From assembly GCA_036741775.1 (NCBI GenBank), contig DAINRQ010000013.1, positions 28,606-92,605 of the forward strand: a stretch of 64,000 nt of DNA, read 5' to 3'. Positions 16,934-25,684 of the stretch are shown piece by piece. Made by a program: the position numbers and the translations under genes. The notes under the pieces were generated by a model. The model was given only the letters and a program-made list of their open reading frames with translations. It did not search any database and had not been told where the DNA came from. The DNA is from JAJKIV01 sp036741775 (lineage in GTDB: Bacteria > Gemmatimonadota > Gemmatimonadetes > Gemmatimonadales > Gemmatimonadaceae). Each line of letters begins with the position of its first letter. The first letter of the stretch is position 1.

Positions 16934-17422
16934 ATGACGATCGCACAGACCTTACTCCCGGAGTTCGACCTCGAGATGGCCAGCACCCGCAAGGCCATTG
17001 CGCGTGTGCCCACCGAGAAAGCCGACTGGAAGCCCCACCCGAAGTCGTTTTCCCTCGCACATCTGACGCAGCTCATCGCGACCATGCCCGGGTGGATCGT
17101 CAACATGGCCACCCAGACCGAGCTGGATCTCGCCGAGGGGCCTGGTTACAGCAATCAGAGCACCGAGTCGCTCCTCGACACGTTCGACACGCTCGTCGCC
17201 AAGGCGCGGGCCGCGCTCGCCGCCAGCTCCGATGCGGACCTCGAGGTGCCGTGGTCGCTCAAGCGCAGCGGTACCGTGCTCTTCACGTTGCCGCGCGCCG
17301 CCACCATCCGGCAGACGATCAATCATCTCATCCATCACCGGGGCCAACTCACGGTCTATCTGCGTCTGATCGATGTCCCCGTCCCCTCCATGTACGGCCC
17401 TACCGCCGACGAGCCCTGGTAG
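16934..17422 (+). CDS. DinB-like four-helix metal-binding protein
   Basis: A 162-residue DinB/YfiT-superfamily protein. The expected histidine ligands appear in SLAHLTQLIATMPGW (His about 42) and in the C-terminal TINHLIHHRGQLTVYLRLID (about 136-155), where HxxxHHRGQ is the characteristic final motif. These proteins form four-helix bundles binding divalent metal and include bacillithiol or mycothiol transferases and damage-induced proteins. The substrate here is unknown. ATG 16934 is preferred because an earlier in-frame ATG (16886) lies upstream of the candidate promoter. Confidence 0.82.
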   Translation: MTIAQTLLPEFDLEMASTRKAIARVPTEKADWKPHPKSFSLAHLTQLIATMPGWIVNMATQTELDLAEGPGYSNQSTESLLDTFDTLVAKARAALAASSDADLEVPWSLKRSGTVLFTLPRAATIRQTINHLIHHRGQLTVYLRLIDVPVPSMYGPTADEPW

Positions 17423-17469
17423 CCGCGGTGACCGCGGCACGTTAGGCACGCGAGAACCAACGAGCCGAG

Positions 17470-17970
17470 ATGCGGGTTACCGACCGCGGCACGATGCTCG
17501 TCATCCAGGACACGCCCGGCTGCCTGTGGATCTTCGGGACGTGGTTCATGGCCGGTGGCGCCATCGCCCTCGCGATGCCGTTCGTCGCCGTGAACCGCGC
17601 CGACGTGTCGCTCTGGACCAAGATCCTCGTCTTCGCCATCGGGACCGTCACGGTCGCGGCCGGGTGGTACACGATCCGCAAGAGCCCCACGACGCACACC
17701 GAGCTCGACGCCACCAGCGGCCGGGTGCGTGTGCGATCGCGCGTGCCGTTCAGCGGCACCCACGTCGACGACTTCGCATTCGGCGACATCGGCGTCGTCC
17801 AGGTCCTTCCCTCCCGCGACTCCGACGGCGACGAGCAGTTCTCCTTGCGCCTCCTGTTGCGCGACGGCCGGGCGATTGCCCTTCACACGAATCCGTCCGG
17901 AAGCAGAGGCGCCGTCGAACGCGTCGCCGAGCGCATCCGCGAATACCTCGGCGTCCGCGCTCAGACCTGA
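17470..17970 (+). CDS. Two-helix membrane protein with PH-like cytoplasmic domain
   Basis: A 166-residue protein with two hydrophobic segments (about 17-39, LWIFGTWFMAGGAIALAMPF, and 49-66, ILVFAIGTVTVAAGWYTI) joined by a short polar loop. A beta-rich C-terminal domain follows (TELDATSGRVRVRSRVPFSG, then VVQVLPSRDSDGDEQFSLRL). The layout resembles small bacterial membrane proteins with a PH-like fold. I do not recognise a specific family. It begins 47 bp after the DinB-like gene and is followed 19 bp later by the LURP-one gene, so the three may be co-transcribed. Confidence 0.65.
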   Translation: MRVTDRGTMLVIQDTPGCLWIFGTWFMAGGAIALAMPFVAVNRADVSLWTKILVFAIGTVTVAAGWYTIRKSPTTHTELDATSGRVRVRSRVPFSGTHVDDFAFGDIGVVQVLPSRDSDGDEQFSLRLLLRDGRAIALHTNPSGSRGAVERVAERIREYLGVRAQT

Positions 17971-17989
17971 CCTCCTCGCGACCACTGCC

Positions 17990-18583
17990 ATGGCGATGGT
18001 GTATCCGCTCGAGCTGCGCTTCAAACTGCTGGCGATCGCGTCGCAGATCTGGGTACGCGATGGTGCCGGCCACCTCCTCTGCTACGTCAAGCAGAAGGCG
18101 TTCAAGCTGCGGGAAGCTGTGAAGATCTTCGGCGACGAGGAGCAGACGCGCCTCCTCTACACCATCGGCGCCGATCGCATCCTCGACTTTTCCGCCGAGT
18201 ATCGCATTGCCGACGCCTCGGGCCAGCCGCTCGGCGTCGTAAAGCGACGCGGCATGCGCTCGCTCTGGCGCGCGCAGTACGATGTGCTGCGCGATGGACA
18301 ACCCGTCTTCGGGATCCAGGAGGAGAACCCGTGGGTGAAGCTCATCGACGGGGTGATCGGGGAGATCCCGATCATCGGGATGTTCACCGGCTACCTGCTC
18401 CACCCCGCGTACGTCGTCACGGTCGCGTCGTCAGGCACGCCCGCGCTGCGGTTGGTGAAACGCCCCGCGCTCTTCGAGGGACGCTACCAGGTCGAGCAGA
18501 AGCTCGCGCTGAGCGACGACGACGAGAGGCTCGCCGTGCTCGCCATCCTCATGATGCTGTTACTCGAGCGGAGCCGAGGATGA
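17990..18583 (+). CDS. LURP-one-related (Tubby-like fold) protein
   Basis: A 197-residue protein matching the bacterial LURP-one-related family. It opens with YPLELRFKLLAIASQIWVRD, then GHLLCYVKQKAFKLREAVKI, then YTIGADRILDFSAEYRIADA, and later LGVVKRRGMRSLWRAQYDVL. This is the repeated beta-strand pattern of a 12-stranded barrel around a central helix. Such proteins are thought to bind phosphoinositides or act as membrane-tethered sensors in eukaryotes; the bacterial role is not known. The central segment IGEIPIIGMFTGYLLHPAYV is fairly hydrophobic. ATG 17990 is the start that begins the family pattern. Confidence 0.75.
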   Translation: MAMVYPLELRFKLLAIASQIWVRDGAGHLLCYVKQKAFKLREAVKIFGDEEQTRLLYTIGADRILDFSAEYRIADASGQPLGVVKRRGMRSLWRAQYDVLRDGQPVFGIQEENPWVKLIDGVIGEIPIIGMFTGYLLHPAYVVTVASSGTPALRLVKRPALFEGRYQVEQKLALSDDDERLAVLAILMMLLLERSRG

Positions 18584-18654
18584 TGAGCACGGCCGCTGGC
18601 GCCCGTGAGGTTGCATTGGTCTCGACAGGAGCCGATCTACCGGGAAGCTCGGGA

Positions 18655-18926
18655 AAAAACATGAGCGCCGATTGGGCCGATTTCACCGATTTCGCAGAAG
18701 CGCTCTACTGGGACGCCTACTCGCGCCAGCGGCCAGGGACGGTGGGGCCGGCATCCAGAACGAGGGGAAACGGATGCCGGCCCTCGCGACCGCATCTCGT
18801 GACTCCGTCGCGCTGCGTTCGAACGGTCGGTTAGGACTCTGACCCCTGACGGAGCGGTTCCTTGCGCTCCACAACCCTCCGCACGGAGGGCTTCTGCGAT
18901 ATCGGCGAAATCGGCGTTCATGTTTC
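18655..18926. repeat. Repeat B: element with imperfect inverted ends (GCCGATT type)
   Basis: The left arm (18655-18701) contains AACATGAGCGCCGATT and CCGATTTCGCAGAAG. The right arm (18890-18926), complemented, contains AACATGAACGCCGATT and CCGATATCGCAGAAG. The arms are the same sequence in opposite orientations apart from a 6-base gap and a few substitutions, and they enclose about 190 bp. Inside lies one copy of the repeat-C end (18829-18846). It occupies the gap between two convergent genes. Confidence 0.65.
18829..18846 (-). repeat. Repeat C end fragment (GGGGTCAGAGTCCTAACC)
   Basis: Reading on the minus strand, GGGGTCAGAGTCCTAACC continues into CGTTCGAACGCAGCGCG. A similar stretch of about 45 bases lies at 61103-61140, and related ends occur at 37685, 37743 and the two ends of the element at 39003-39276. 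Confidence 0.55.
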
Positions 18927-18935
18927 TCCGATCCT

Positions 18936-18965
18936 CCCGGTAGAGGGGCCAAGCCCTCTACCGGG
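18936..18965. terminator. Perfect 12-bp hairpin between convergent genes
   Basis: CCCGGTAGAGGG (18936-18947) and its complement (18954-18965) flank a 6-base loop. Located between convergent stops at 18583 and 19034, it could end both transcripts. A fragment of one arm (CCCTCTACCGGGA) recurs near 9993-10005, so it may itself be a repeat. No T-run is present. Confidence 0.45.
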
Positions 18966-19033
18966 ATGCCTGCGCTTCCTCATCACCCGCTTCGCGGGTA
19001 CCCGGCTCGGAATGACAGCTGGCTCGAAGGACG

Positions 19034-21067
19034 TCAGGGCACCACCCGCCTCGGATCGATCCGCACCACCCACAGGCCGTTGATCATGTCGTTGACGTAG
19101 GCGAGGCCATTCTTCACGACCACGCCCCACGTCATCGTCTTGTTAGGCACGACGCCCGTCGAGTCCGAGGGGAGCATCTCGACGATCGTGCGCCCCTGGG
19201 CCTTGAGGTCACCGCGCAGCTCGCCGCTCACGTCGAACGCGTGGAACCCGCCGTTGTACGCGCCCACGTACAGCGTATCCCCGGCCGCCCAGACGTTATG
19301 CACGCCGCCGTACTCGGGCTCGTACCACGCCACGGACTTTGGACGCTCGATATCGCTCACGTCGATCACCTGGAGGCGGCCGTAGGCGCGAATCGATGCC
19401 ACGTCCCACGTACCGGTCGGCGCGACCGGCGGGAACACCTCGTCGGCAATGAAGACGTAGTTCCTGTGCCGCCACGCCGTGTGCGTGCCACTGATGAACC
19501 CCGGCCCGTAATCCGCCGTCGCACCCGGGTAGAGCGCTTCGGCGTTGTACCGATAGTTGCTGACGAGCTTCGGGTCTGACGGCGTGCCCCCCTTGATCCC
19601 GTTGCCCACGTCGAGGATCACGAGGCCGTCGCTCCAGTAGCTCACGTAGGCGAGTCCATCCTTGACATCGATGTCGTGCAGCGACCGCCCCGCCCTCGTC
19701 TCCCTCGGCTTCCACTCGGCGACGCGCTTCGGGGTCAAGGGGTCGTTGAGGTCGATGATGTTGAGTGACCCGGTACCGCTGTTCGTGAGATAGACGTGCG
19801 TGCCGTGCTTCGGGTGCGTGTAGACGAACGCGGAGTGCACCCCCGCGGTCACGCCGTCGGTGAACTCCGCGACCGGCTTCGGGTGCGCGGGGTCGGCCGT
19901 GGACGCGATGACGATCCCGTTCCTGCGGTCGGCCGCGCCCTCGCGCGTGAACACCATCCACTTCCCGTCCTCGGTCGTCATCAGGTCGTTCATTGACCGC
20001 GAGTTCGCCATGATCGAATCCGTGATCACCGGCTTCGACGGATCACTGACATCGATCGCGTAGATGCGGTCCCCGCCTAACGTGGTGCCGAGGTAGGCGT
20101 GTTTCCCGTCGGGGTGGATCCAGAGCTCGCTCGTGTAGAAGTCCTTGCGCGGCAAGCGTCCGACGACGGTCGTCGTTCGGCGAACGTCGCGCGGGGCAAG
20201 CGTGACGGTCGCGTCCACGGTCTCACTGCCGAGTGTGGCGGTCACGACGTACGTGCCGGGCGTGTTGCCGACGAACGCACCATCATCGTCGATCGCGCCG
20301 TTGCCCGGCGAGAAGCTCCATGCGGGGGTGAGCCCGTTGATCGTCTGGCCGCGCGCGTCTTTCGCGGTGATCGAGAACCGCACGACGTCACCCTGACGCG
20401 CGCGGGCGCGGTCGGGCGTCAGTGTCACCGTAACACCCGCGGACGGGATGACCCGCACCGTCGTGGCCGATGTCACCGCGCCAACGCGAGCGGTGATGGT
20501 CGCGGTGCCGGGCGCGAGGGCCGAGAGGACGCCGTCAGTGACGCGGACGACGGTCGGGCTCGAGCTCGTCCATGTTACCTGATCGTCGCGCGCATCGCCG
20601 CTCCGGGTCAGCACGGTTGCCTGCAAGCGCAGCCGTTGTCCGGCGAGGAGCTTCGACACCGCCGGGGCAACGGCAATGCGTGCCGCCGGGCCCGGCGTGA
20701 TGCGCACCTCGACTCGCTCGACCAGGGGCCGCCCACCGGGGACCATCGCCGTGATGGCGATCGGGATGGTGCCGGGAGACCCGGCGCGCACCCAGCCTAA
20801 CGAGTCTACGGCGCCCTGAAAGCGGCCGCCCTGCGCCGTGAACCGCACGATGGCGCCCGGGATGACGTTGCCGCGGTCGTCGAGCGCCTGGACGTTCAGC
20901 CGGAGTGAGTCATCGACGGCCATCGTGCGGACGGCCGGCGTGACTCGCAGTCGAGCGACTGTCGGAACCGTACCCTGTGCGGCGAGGAGCCGGCCATCTC
21001 CGGCAGCGATGGCGATCGCCGCGACAGGGATCGCGACATGTCGCGGCAAGTATCGAGAAAGACGCAT
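19034..21067 (-). CDS. Exported Ig-like plus LVIVD-propeller surface protein
   Basis: A 677-residue exported protein. After a signal peptide (IPVAAIAIAAGDGRLLAAQG) there are three Ig-like (Big2-type) units, about 30-300. Each has a VxxTPAxxxxxxGDxLRLxxxxxDxRGxxI start, as in the lipoprotein at 8706-9827. The C-terminal 370 residues form a repeat propeller with LVIVD-like units: SELWIHPDGKHAYLGTTLGG, RIYAIDVSDPSKPVI, LNIIDLNDPLTPKRVAEW, LVILDVGNG, LQVIDVSDIERPKSVAWY and FHAFDVSGELRGD. It is probably a cell-surface binding protein. ATG 21067 begins the leader; the frame extends further upstream but would overlap the next gene. Confidence 0.8.
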   Translation of the reverse strand: MRLSRYLPRHVAIPVAAIAIAAGDGRLLAAQGTVPTVARLRVTPAVRTMAVDDSLRLNVQALDDRGNVIPGAIVRFTAQGGRFQGAVDSLGWVRAGSPGTIPIAITAMVPGGRPLVERVEVRITPGPAARIAVAPAVSKLLAGQRLRLQATVLTRSGDARDDQVTWTSSSPTVVRVTDGVLSALAPGTATITARVGAVTSATTVRVIPSAGVTVTLTPDRARARQGDVVRFSITAKDARGQTINGLTPAWSFSPGNGAIDDDGAFVGNTPGTYVVTATLGSETVDATVTLAPRDVRRTTTVVGRLPRKDFYTSELWIHPDGKHAYLGTTLGGDRIYAIDVSDPSKPVITDSIMANSRSMNDLMTTEDGKWMVFTREGAADRRNGIVIASTADPAHPKPVAEFTDGVTAGVHSAFVYTHPKHGTHVYLTNSGTGSLNIIDLNDPLTPKRVAEWKPRETRAGRSLHDIDVKDGLAYVSYWSDGLVILDVGNGIKGGTPSDPKLVSNYRYNAEALYPGATADYGPGFISGTHTAWRHRNYVFIADEVFPPVAPTGTWDVASIRAYGRLQVIDVSDIERPKSVAWYEPEYGGVHNVWAAGDTLYVGAYNGGFHAFDVSGELRGDLKAQGRTIVEMLPSDSTGVVPNKTMTWGVVVKNGLAYVNDMINGLWVVRIDPRRVVP

Positions 21068-21114
21068 GACGAGCCCATCCGGTCGAGAGTTCGAGATCGC
21101 AGTCGGCAATGAAC

Positions 21115-22116
21115 CTAACGCATGGTAGCACCCGGATCCGCTCGGCCCGCCACCTTTCTTCCGATGTCCACCGCTCGGAACCCCTGCTCGCCCCACCCGA
21201 TGATGAAGACGCTGAATCCCTGCTTCATCCGCAGCTCGATGTCGTTCGCGTTCGCCGGGTAGCCGCACGCGACGTTGAATTCCTTGCAGGCCGCGAGCAC
21301 CTGTTGGATCGCCCCTTCCCATCCCTTCTCGTCGAACACGCGCTGTCCGCTCGCGTCGGTGGTGGTGAAGACGCCGCGCAGCGTCCCGGCACCGGGGAAC
21401 AGTACCCCGATCCCCTTCACCGCCGCGATCTCGCGCACGCGGGCGAGCCCGGCCTTGCTCTCGACGATCGTGAAGTTCACGAGCTCTCCGCGCGGGTCGA
21501 GCGGCCAGACGTCGGCGCGCTCGCGGTACTCCTTCTCGCTCATCCCCCACATGGCCGGTGCATTCCCGACGGCGTCCGGCCGCGTCCCGCCGTTCGCCTT
21601 GAAGCGCATGGCCGCGAGCCCGGCCTTCACCTCCTCGGGACTCTCGACGTTGACGAACACGACGCCGTTGACGCCCAAGTCGAGCTGCCTCGCGATGTTC
21701 TGGGCAGCCTTGGCGGGGTCGGGGGCGATCTCGTGCATCTTCACGAATAGCGGATGCGTGAGTCGCCCTGCGACCTTCGGTGCCACGCCGTTGTTCGTCA
21801 TCCCCTTCGCGAACTCGACGAACGGCCCGTACCCCCGGTCGAAGTCTCCTTCCATGGAGCCGTCGAAGACGTAATCCGCGCCCGTGTAGCCTAACGCGTC
21901 CTTCGCCAGCTCGGCGGGGCTCTTCTGACGCGCGGTGTCCGTTGTCGCCGGTGCGTTGCGAGGCGGACGGGCATTGCGCGGCGCGTAGATCCCGAACACC
22001 GGCTGCTTCAGGGCCAGCAGGTCGACCACCGGATTGACGTGCTGGCCCGTCTGAGCGGACGCCGTCGTAGCGACCATCGTGGCAATCGCGATCGACGCAA
22101 GCAACCGGGTACGCAT
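21115..22116 (-). CDS. Exported HpcH/HpaI-aldolase-like protein
   Basis: A 333-residue protein with a signal peptide (residues 1-22, LLASIAIATMVATTASAQ) in front of an HpcH/HpaI (citrate-lyase/2-keto-3-deoxy aldolase) TIM barrel. Visible elements are DYVFDGSMEGDFDRG, VVFVNVESPEEVKAGLAAM (a divergent form of the metal-binding Glu-Asp region), VNFTIVESKAGLARVREIAAVKG and VLFPGAGTLRG. The C-terminus has ACGYPANANDIELRMKQGFS. Members are normally cytoplasmic, so export is unusual. ATG 22116 has GGAGG nine bases upstream. It is separated by 47 bp from the LVIVD protein downstream, probably one operon. Confidence 0.78.
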   Translation of the reverse strand: MRTRLLASIAIATMVATTASAQTGQHVNPVVDLLALKQPVFGIYAPRNARPPRNAPATTDTARQKSPAELAKDALGYTGADYVFDGSMEGDFDRGYGPFVEFAKGMTNNGVAPKVAGRLTHPLFVKMHEIAPDPAKAAQNIARQLDLGVNGVVFVNVESPEEVKAGLAAMRFKANGGTRPDAVGNAPAMWGMSEKEYRERADVWPLDPRGELVNFTIVESKAGLARVREIAAVKGIGVLFPGAGTLRGVFTTTDASGQRVFDEKGWEGAIQQVLAACKEFNVACGYPANANDIELRMKQGFSVFIIGWGEQGFRAVDIGRKVAGRADPGATMR

Positions 22117-22254
22117 CTCGGCAATCCTCCGGACGGAATTCATGGCACCTCAGAAAGCGCGGGGAGCTCGACACAACAATGGAGGCGGTGTGTCACCCCC
22201 GGCCAGAGGCATCCCCCTATTCCAGGGCGAAAGGGAGACCGCCGGATTGGCACG

Positions 22255-22327
22255 GTCAGTCATCAGTTAACAGTCAATCAGTCGGCAGTCATCAGTTGCG
22301 AGTCGTACCGTAATCAGTGATCAGTCT
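22255..22327. repeat. CAGTCATCAGT array upstream of the four-helix gene
   Basis: Degenerate copies of CAGTCATCAGTT and AGTCAATCAGTC occur between 22255 and 22327, about 80 bp before the four-helix-bundle start. A counterpart on the other strand follows the gene (22876-22943). See the separate finding for the paired arrangement. Confidence 0.6.
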
Positions 22328-22409
22328 GCTCTGTCGGACCCGCAGCGCAACAATATCGGTTGCGATCAATGGATGTCGGCTTCCGGTGCAGGGCGTCCTA
22401 GACTCCGGC

Positions 22410-22880
22410 ATGCAGAACTACCGCCGGCTAAAGGTATGGAAGCGCGCACACGCTTTCGCCGTACAAGTGCGACGGTGCACCCGCGCGTTCCCGCGCACGG
22501 GTTACGCCGAGATGAAGTCGCAACTCATCCGGGCCGCCGAATCCATCCCGAGCAACATCGTCGAGGGTTGCGCAGCAGCATCTCGCCGGGAGTTCGCGCG
22601 CTACCTCGATATCAGCATCAAGTCGACTTCCGAGGTGGAATACCGGCTCCAGTTGGCCAGGGACAACCGCGTCCTCTCGCATGCCACGTGGGTCGCGTTG
22701 TCCGACGAGTTGGTGGAGATTCGAAAGATGCTTTTCGGCCTACGGCGCGCAGTTCTTGCCGCCGACCGGGAAGCCCAGAACAACGAGCGGTCTTCTGCAC
22801 CACCCCCCGATCCCACCACACTGGAAGCGACGAGGGAGGGCAAACTTAGCGACCGACAATCGGAAGGATGGACGCACTGA
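22410..22880 (+). CDS. Four-helix-bundle protein (S23 / rRNA intervening-sequence family)
   Basis: A protein of up to 156 residues; the conserved part is about 125. It begins MQNYRRLKVWKRAHAFAVQV and contains EMKSQLIRAAESIPSNIVEG, then REFARYLDISIKSTSEVEYR and VALSDELVEIRKMLFGL. This is the signature of the S23 family first seen in 23S rRNA intervening sequences and related to the Avd accessory protein. Function unresolved; nucleic-acid or partner binding is assumed. The last 30 residues (after AQNNERSS) are low-complexity and may derive from the flanking repeat. Short-repeat arrays lie on both sides, suggesting the gene moved as a cassette. Confidence 0.82.
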   Translation: MQNYRRLKVWKRAHAFAVQVRRCTRAFPRTGYAEMKSQLIRAAESIPSNIVEGCAAASRREFARYLDISIKSTSEVEYRLQLARDNRVLSHATWVALSDELVEIRKMLFGLRRAVLAADREAQNNERSSAPPPDPTTLEATREGKLSDRQSEGWTH

Positions 22881-22943
22881 AAACTGACGACTGTGCGACT
22901 CAGGACTGATGACTCCCGACTGGGAACTGACAACTGACAACTG
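22876..22943. repeat. ACTGATGACT / ACTGACAACTG array downstream of the four-helix gene
   Basis: Units such as ACTGACGACTG, GACTGATGACT and GAACTGACAACTGACAACTG run from 22876 to 22943. They are the complement of the units upstream (22255-22327), so the pair forms imperfect inverted flanks around the gene. Confidence 0.6.
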
Positions 22944-23106
22944 CCTCGCCTCGCTGAGTAGCCTGCCTTTCGTCGTCCCCTACCGTGAACCCGGATATCC
23001 CACGACGAAACCGGCCTTAGGCAGCCTACTTGCTGCCCCAACACGTTGGCCGCACAATACGTAGTTGGGCAGGCCCCCAAGTCCGGCTCAGTTCCGGAGG
23101 TCCGGC

Positions 23107-25662
23107 ATGAAGTCACTGGTCGTCGCCGCGGCGTCGAGTGCAGTGCTCGTCGGCGCGGCATCCGTTGTCTACGTGCAGCCAGGACCCGCCGAAGCCGCAA
23201 AGGCTCCGGTACCGATCGCGCGAGCAGCCGGCCCCCCGCCGGGGCGAACGTACGGCCACACCCCCGTCCCTCCGGCGATCTCGAACGACGCGCTAACCGC
23301 CGTCGTCAAGCAGACCTGCGCCACCTGTCACAGCGAGCGCCAGAAGGCCGGGAACCTCGTGCTCGCGGGGTTCGACGTCGCCTCCGCCGCCTCGAAAGCC
23401 GAGACGGCCGAGAAGATGATCGCGAAGCTGCGGGCCGGGATGATGCCGCCCCCGGGACGCAAGCGACCCGGCGGTGACACCCTCCTCGTCCTGACCGAGA
23501 CGCTCGAACGGCTCGTCGATCGCGCCGCCGCGATGAGACCCGAGCCCGGGAGTCGCGCGTTCCAGCGCCTCAACCAGGCCGAGTACGAGCGCTCCGTTCG
23601 CGATCTCCTCGAGATCGAAGTCGATGCGGGCAAATGGCTTCCGCTCGACACCAAGAGCGCGAACTTCGACAACATCGCGGACGCCCAGACTCCCTCGGCC
23701 ACCCTGCTCGACGCCTACCTCGACGCCGCGAGCGAGGTCAGTCGGCTGGCCGTCGGCGACCCGAAGGCGGGCGTCACCTCCGTCACCTACAAGCAACCGC
23801 GCCTCGCGTCCCAGTGGGACCGCGTGGACGGCGCACCCATCGGCACCAGGGGCGGCGTCGCGGCCACGCACATCTTCCCCGCCGACGGCGAGTACGTCTT
23901 CACCGTACTGCTGCACGCCATCCCCACTGGCCAGCTGTTCGGGTCCGATGCTCCATTCGACGAGAAAGTCGAGATCTCCGTGAACGGCGAGCGCGTCGCC
24001 CTGCTCGAGATCGACCGCTGGTCGTCGCAGGCGGACCCGAACGGGCTCACGATCAAGACGAACCCCATCCCCGTGAGGGCCGGCCCGCAGCGCATCGCGG
24101 CAGCGTTCCTCAAGACGTTCGACGGCCCCGTCAACGACAACCTGGCCCCGATCGGGCACAGCATCGCCGACACGCAGATCGGATCCGAGCCCGGCATCAC
24201 GAACATGCCGCACCTCTCGGACCTCGTCGTCACGGGCCCGCACAACCCCACTGGTGTGTCCGACACGCCGAGCCGCCGCCGGATCTTCACCTGCCGCCCG
24301 ACGTCGCCCGACGAGGCGCGCCCCTGCGCCGAGAAGATCGTCGCGCGACTTGGCGGCAACGCGTATCGGCGGCCTCTCTCGGCGAACGACGTGAAGGCCC
24401 TCATGGCGTTCTACGACGAGGGCGCCGCAGAAGGCGGGTTCGAGGTCGGCATCCGCACGGCACTCGAAGCGATTCTCGCGAGCCCGCACTTCGTCTTCCG
24501 CATGGAGGAGACGCCGCCAAACGCGAAGCCGGGGACCACGTACACCGTCGGCGACCTGGACCTCGCGTCGCGACTGTCGTTCTTCCTCTGGGGCGAGCCG
24601 CCGGATGATTCGCTCATCACCATCGCCCGACGCGGCGCTCTGTCGTCGCCCGCGGTCCTGAAGGCGCAAACACGCCGCCTGCTCGCCGACCCGCGCGCCG
24701 AGGCGCTCGCGACGCGCTTCGCCGCACAGTGGCTGCGACTGCAGGACATCGAGAAGGTCCACCCCGACGCCCTCCAGTTCCCGGACTTCCACAAGCAGCT
24801 CTCCGACGCCATGCGGCGCGAGACCGAGCTGTTCTTCTACTCGATCGTCCGTGAGAACCGCAGCATCCTCGACCTCTACACGGGCGACTACACGTACGTG
24901 AACGAGGCGCTCGCCACGCACTATGGCTTCCCGGGGGTGTCGGGCCGGGAGTTCCGCCGCGTCGCCTACCCGGACGATCGACGCCGGGGGCTTCTCGGCC
25001 ACGCGAGCATCCTGACGCTCACGTCGCACGCGAACCGCACGTCGCCGGTGCTGCGCGGCAAGTGGGTGATGGAGGTCTTGTTAGGCTCGCCACCGCCTCC
25101 GCCGCCGCCAGGCGTACCCGACCTGGACAAGACGGCCGAGGCGAAGGAAGGGCGGATGCTCACGACGCGCGAGCGGATGGAGATGCACCGTGAGAATCCG
25201 CAGTGCCGCTCGTGTCATCTCTTCATGGACCCCATTGGACTCGCGCTCGACAACTTCGACGTCACGGGCCAGTGGCGCATTCGCGAGAACGGCGCGCCGC
25301 TCGACACGCGGGGCGACTTCTACGACGGTACACCGGTCTCGACGCCGGCGGAGCTGCAGAAGGTATTGCTCAAGCGGCCGGACCCACTGCTCCGGACGTT
25401 CACGGCGAACCTCATGGCGTACGGACTCGGCCGGCGCGTGGAGTATTACGACGGGCCGACGATCCGTCGCATCGTGCGCGACGCGAAACCGGGCGGCTAC
25501 AAGTTCGCCGATTTCGTGCTCGGCATCGTGTCGAGCGACGCGTTCCGATCGCGGCGCGTGCCGGTGCCCGCCGCCGCCGCGGATGAGGATGAGAAGGGCA
25601 CGACGAGCGAAGTCCCGAAGGTCGAGGACACGAAGCGCACGGCGAGCAGCCGGGAACCCTAA
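23107..25662 (+). CDS. Exported c-type cytochrome-like DUF1592-family protein
   Basis: An 851-residue exported protein of the planctomycete-type DUF1587/1595/1592/1588/1585 family. It has a signal peptide (about 1-30), a haem-c motif CATCH at 71-75, then DUF1587 (FQRLNQAEYERSVRDLL near 155), DUF1595/DUF1592 (about 405-600, with LASRLSFFLWGEPPDD), DUF1588 (GHASILTLTSHANRTSPVLRG and the following residues) and DUF1585 (about 730-800). A second CxxCH (CRSCH, near 699-703) lies in PQCRSCHLFMDPIGLALDNF. The chemistry of this family is not established, but two haem sites imply electron transfer. ATG 23107 has GGAGG six bases upstream. It is the first gene of a three-gene operon. Confidence 0.85.
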   Translation: MKSLVVAAASSAVLVGAASVVYVQPGPAEAAKAPVPIARAAGPPPGRTYGHTPVPPAISNDALTAVVKQTCATCHSERQKAGNLVLAGFDVASAASKAETAEKMIAKLRAGMMPPPGRKRPGGDTLLVLTETLERLVDRAAAMRPEPGSRAFQRLNQAEYERSVRDLLEIEVDAGKWLPLDTKSANFDNIADAQTPSATLLDAYLDAASEVSRLAVGDPKAGVTSVTYKQPRLASQWDRVDGAPIGTRGGVAATHIFPADGEYVFTVLLHAIPTGQLFGSDAPFDEKVEISVNGERVALLEIDRWSSQADPNGLTIKTNPIPVRAGPQRIAAAFLKTFDGPVNDNLAPIGHSIADTQIGSEPGITNMPHLSDLVVTGPHNPTGVSDTPSRRRIFTCRPTSPDEARPCAEKIVARLGGNAYRRPLSANDVKALMAFYDEGAAEGGFEVGIRTALEAILASPHFVFRMEETPPNAKPGTTYTVGDLDLASRLSFFLWGEPPDDSLITIARRGALSSPAVLKAQTRRLLADPRAEALATRFAAQWLRLQDIEKVHPDALQFPDFHKQLSDAMRRETELFFYSIVRENRSILDLYTGDYTYVNEALATHYGFPGVSGREFRRVAYPDDRRRGLLGHASILTLTSHANRTSPVLRGKWVMEVLLGSPPPPPPPGVPDLDKTAEAKEGRMLTTRERMEMHRENPQCRSCHLFMDPIGLALDNFDVTGQWRIRENGAPLDTRGDFYDGTPVSTPAELQKVLLKRPDPLLRTFTANLMAYGLGRRVEYYDGPTIRRIVRDAKPGGYKFADFVLGIVSSDAFRSRRVPVPAAAADEDEKGTTSEVPKVEDTKRTASSREP

Positions 25663-25684
25663 CGAGCTCGGGAGAATCAGGTCC

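Noticed and set aside
23293..25029. A 578-codon antisense frame over the DUF1592 gene
   Set aside because: Antisense shadow; charged low-complexity product and no start signals. The sense gene carries two haem motifs.
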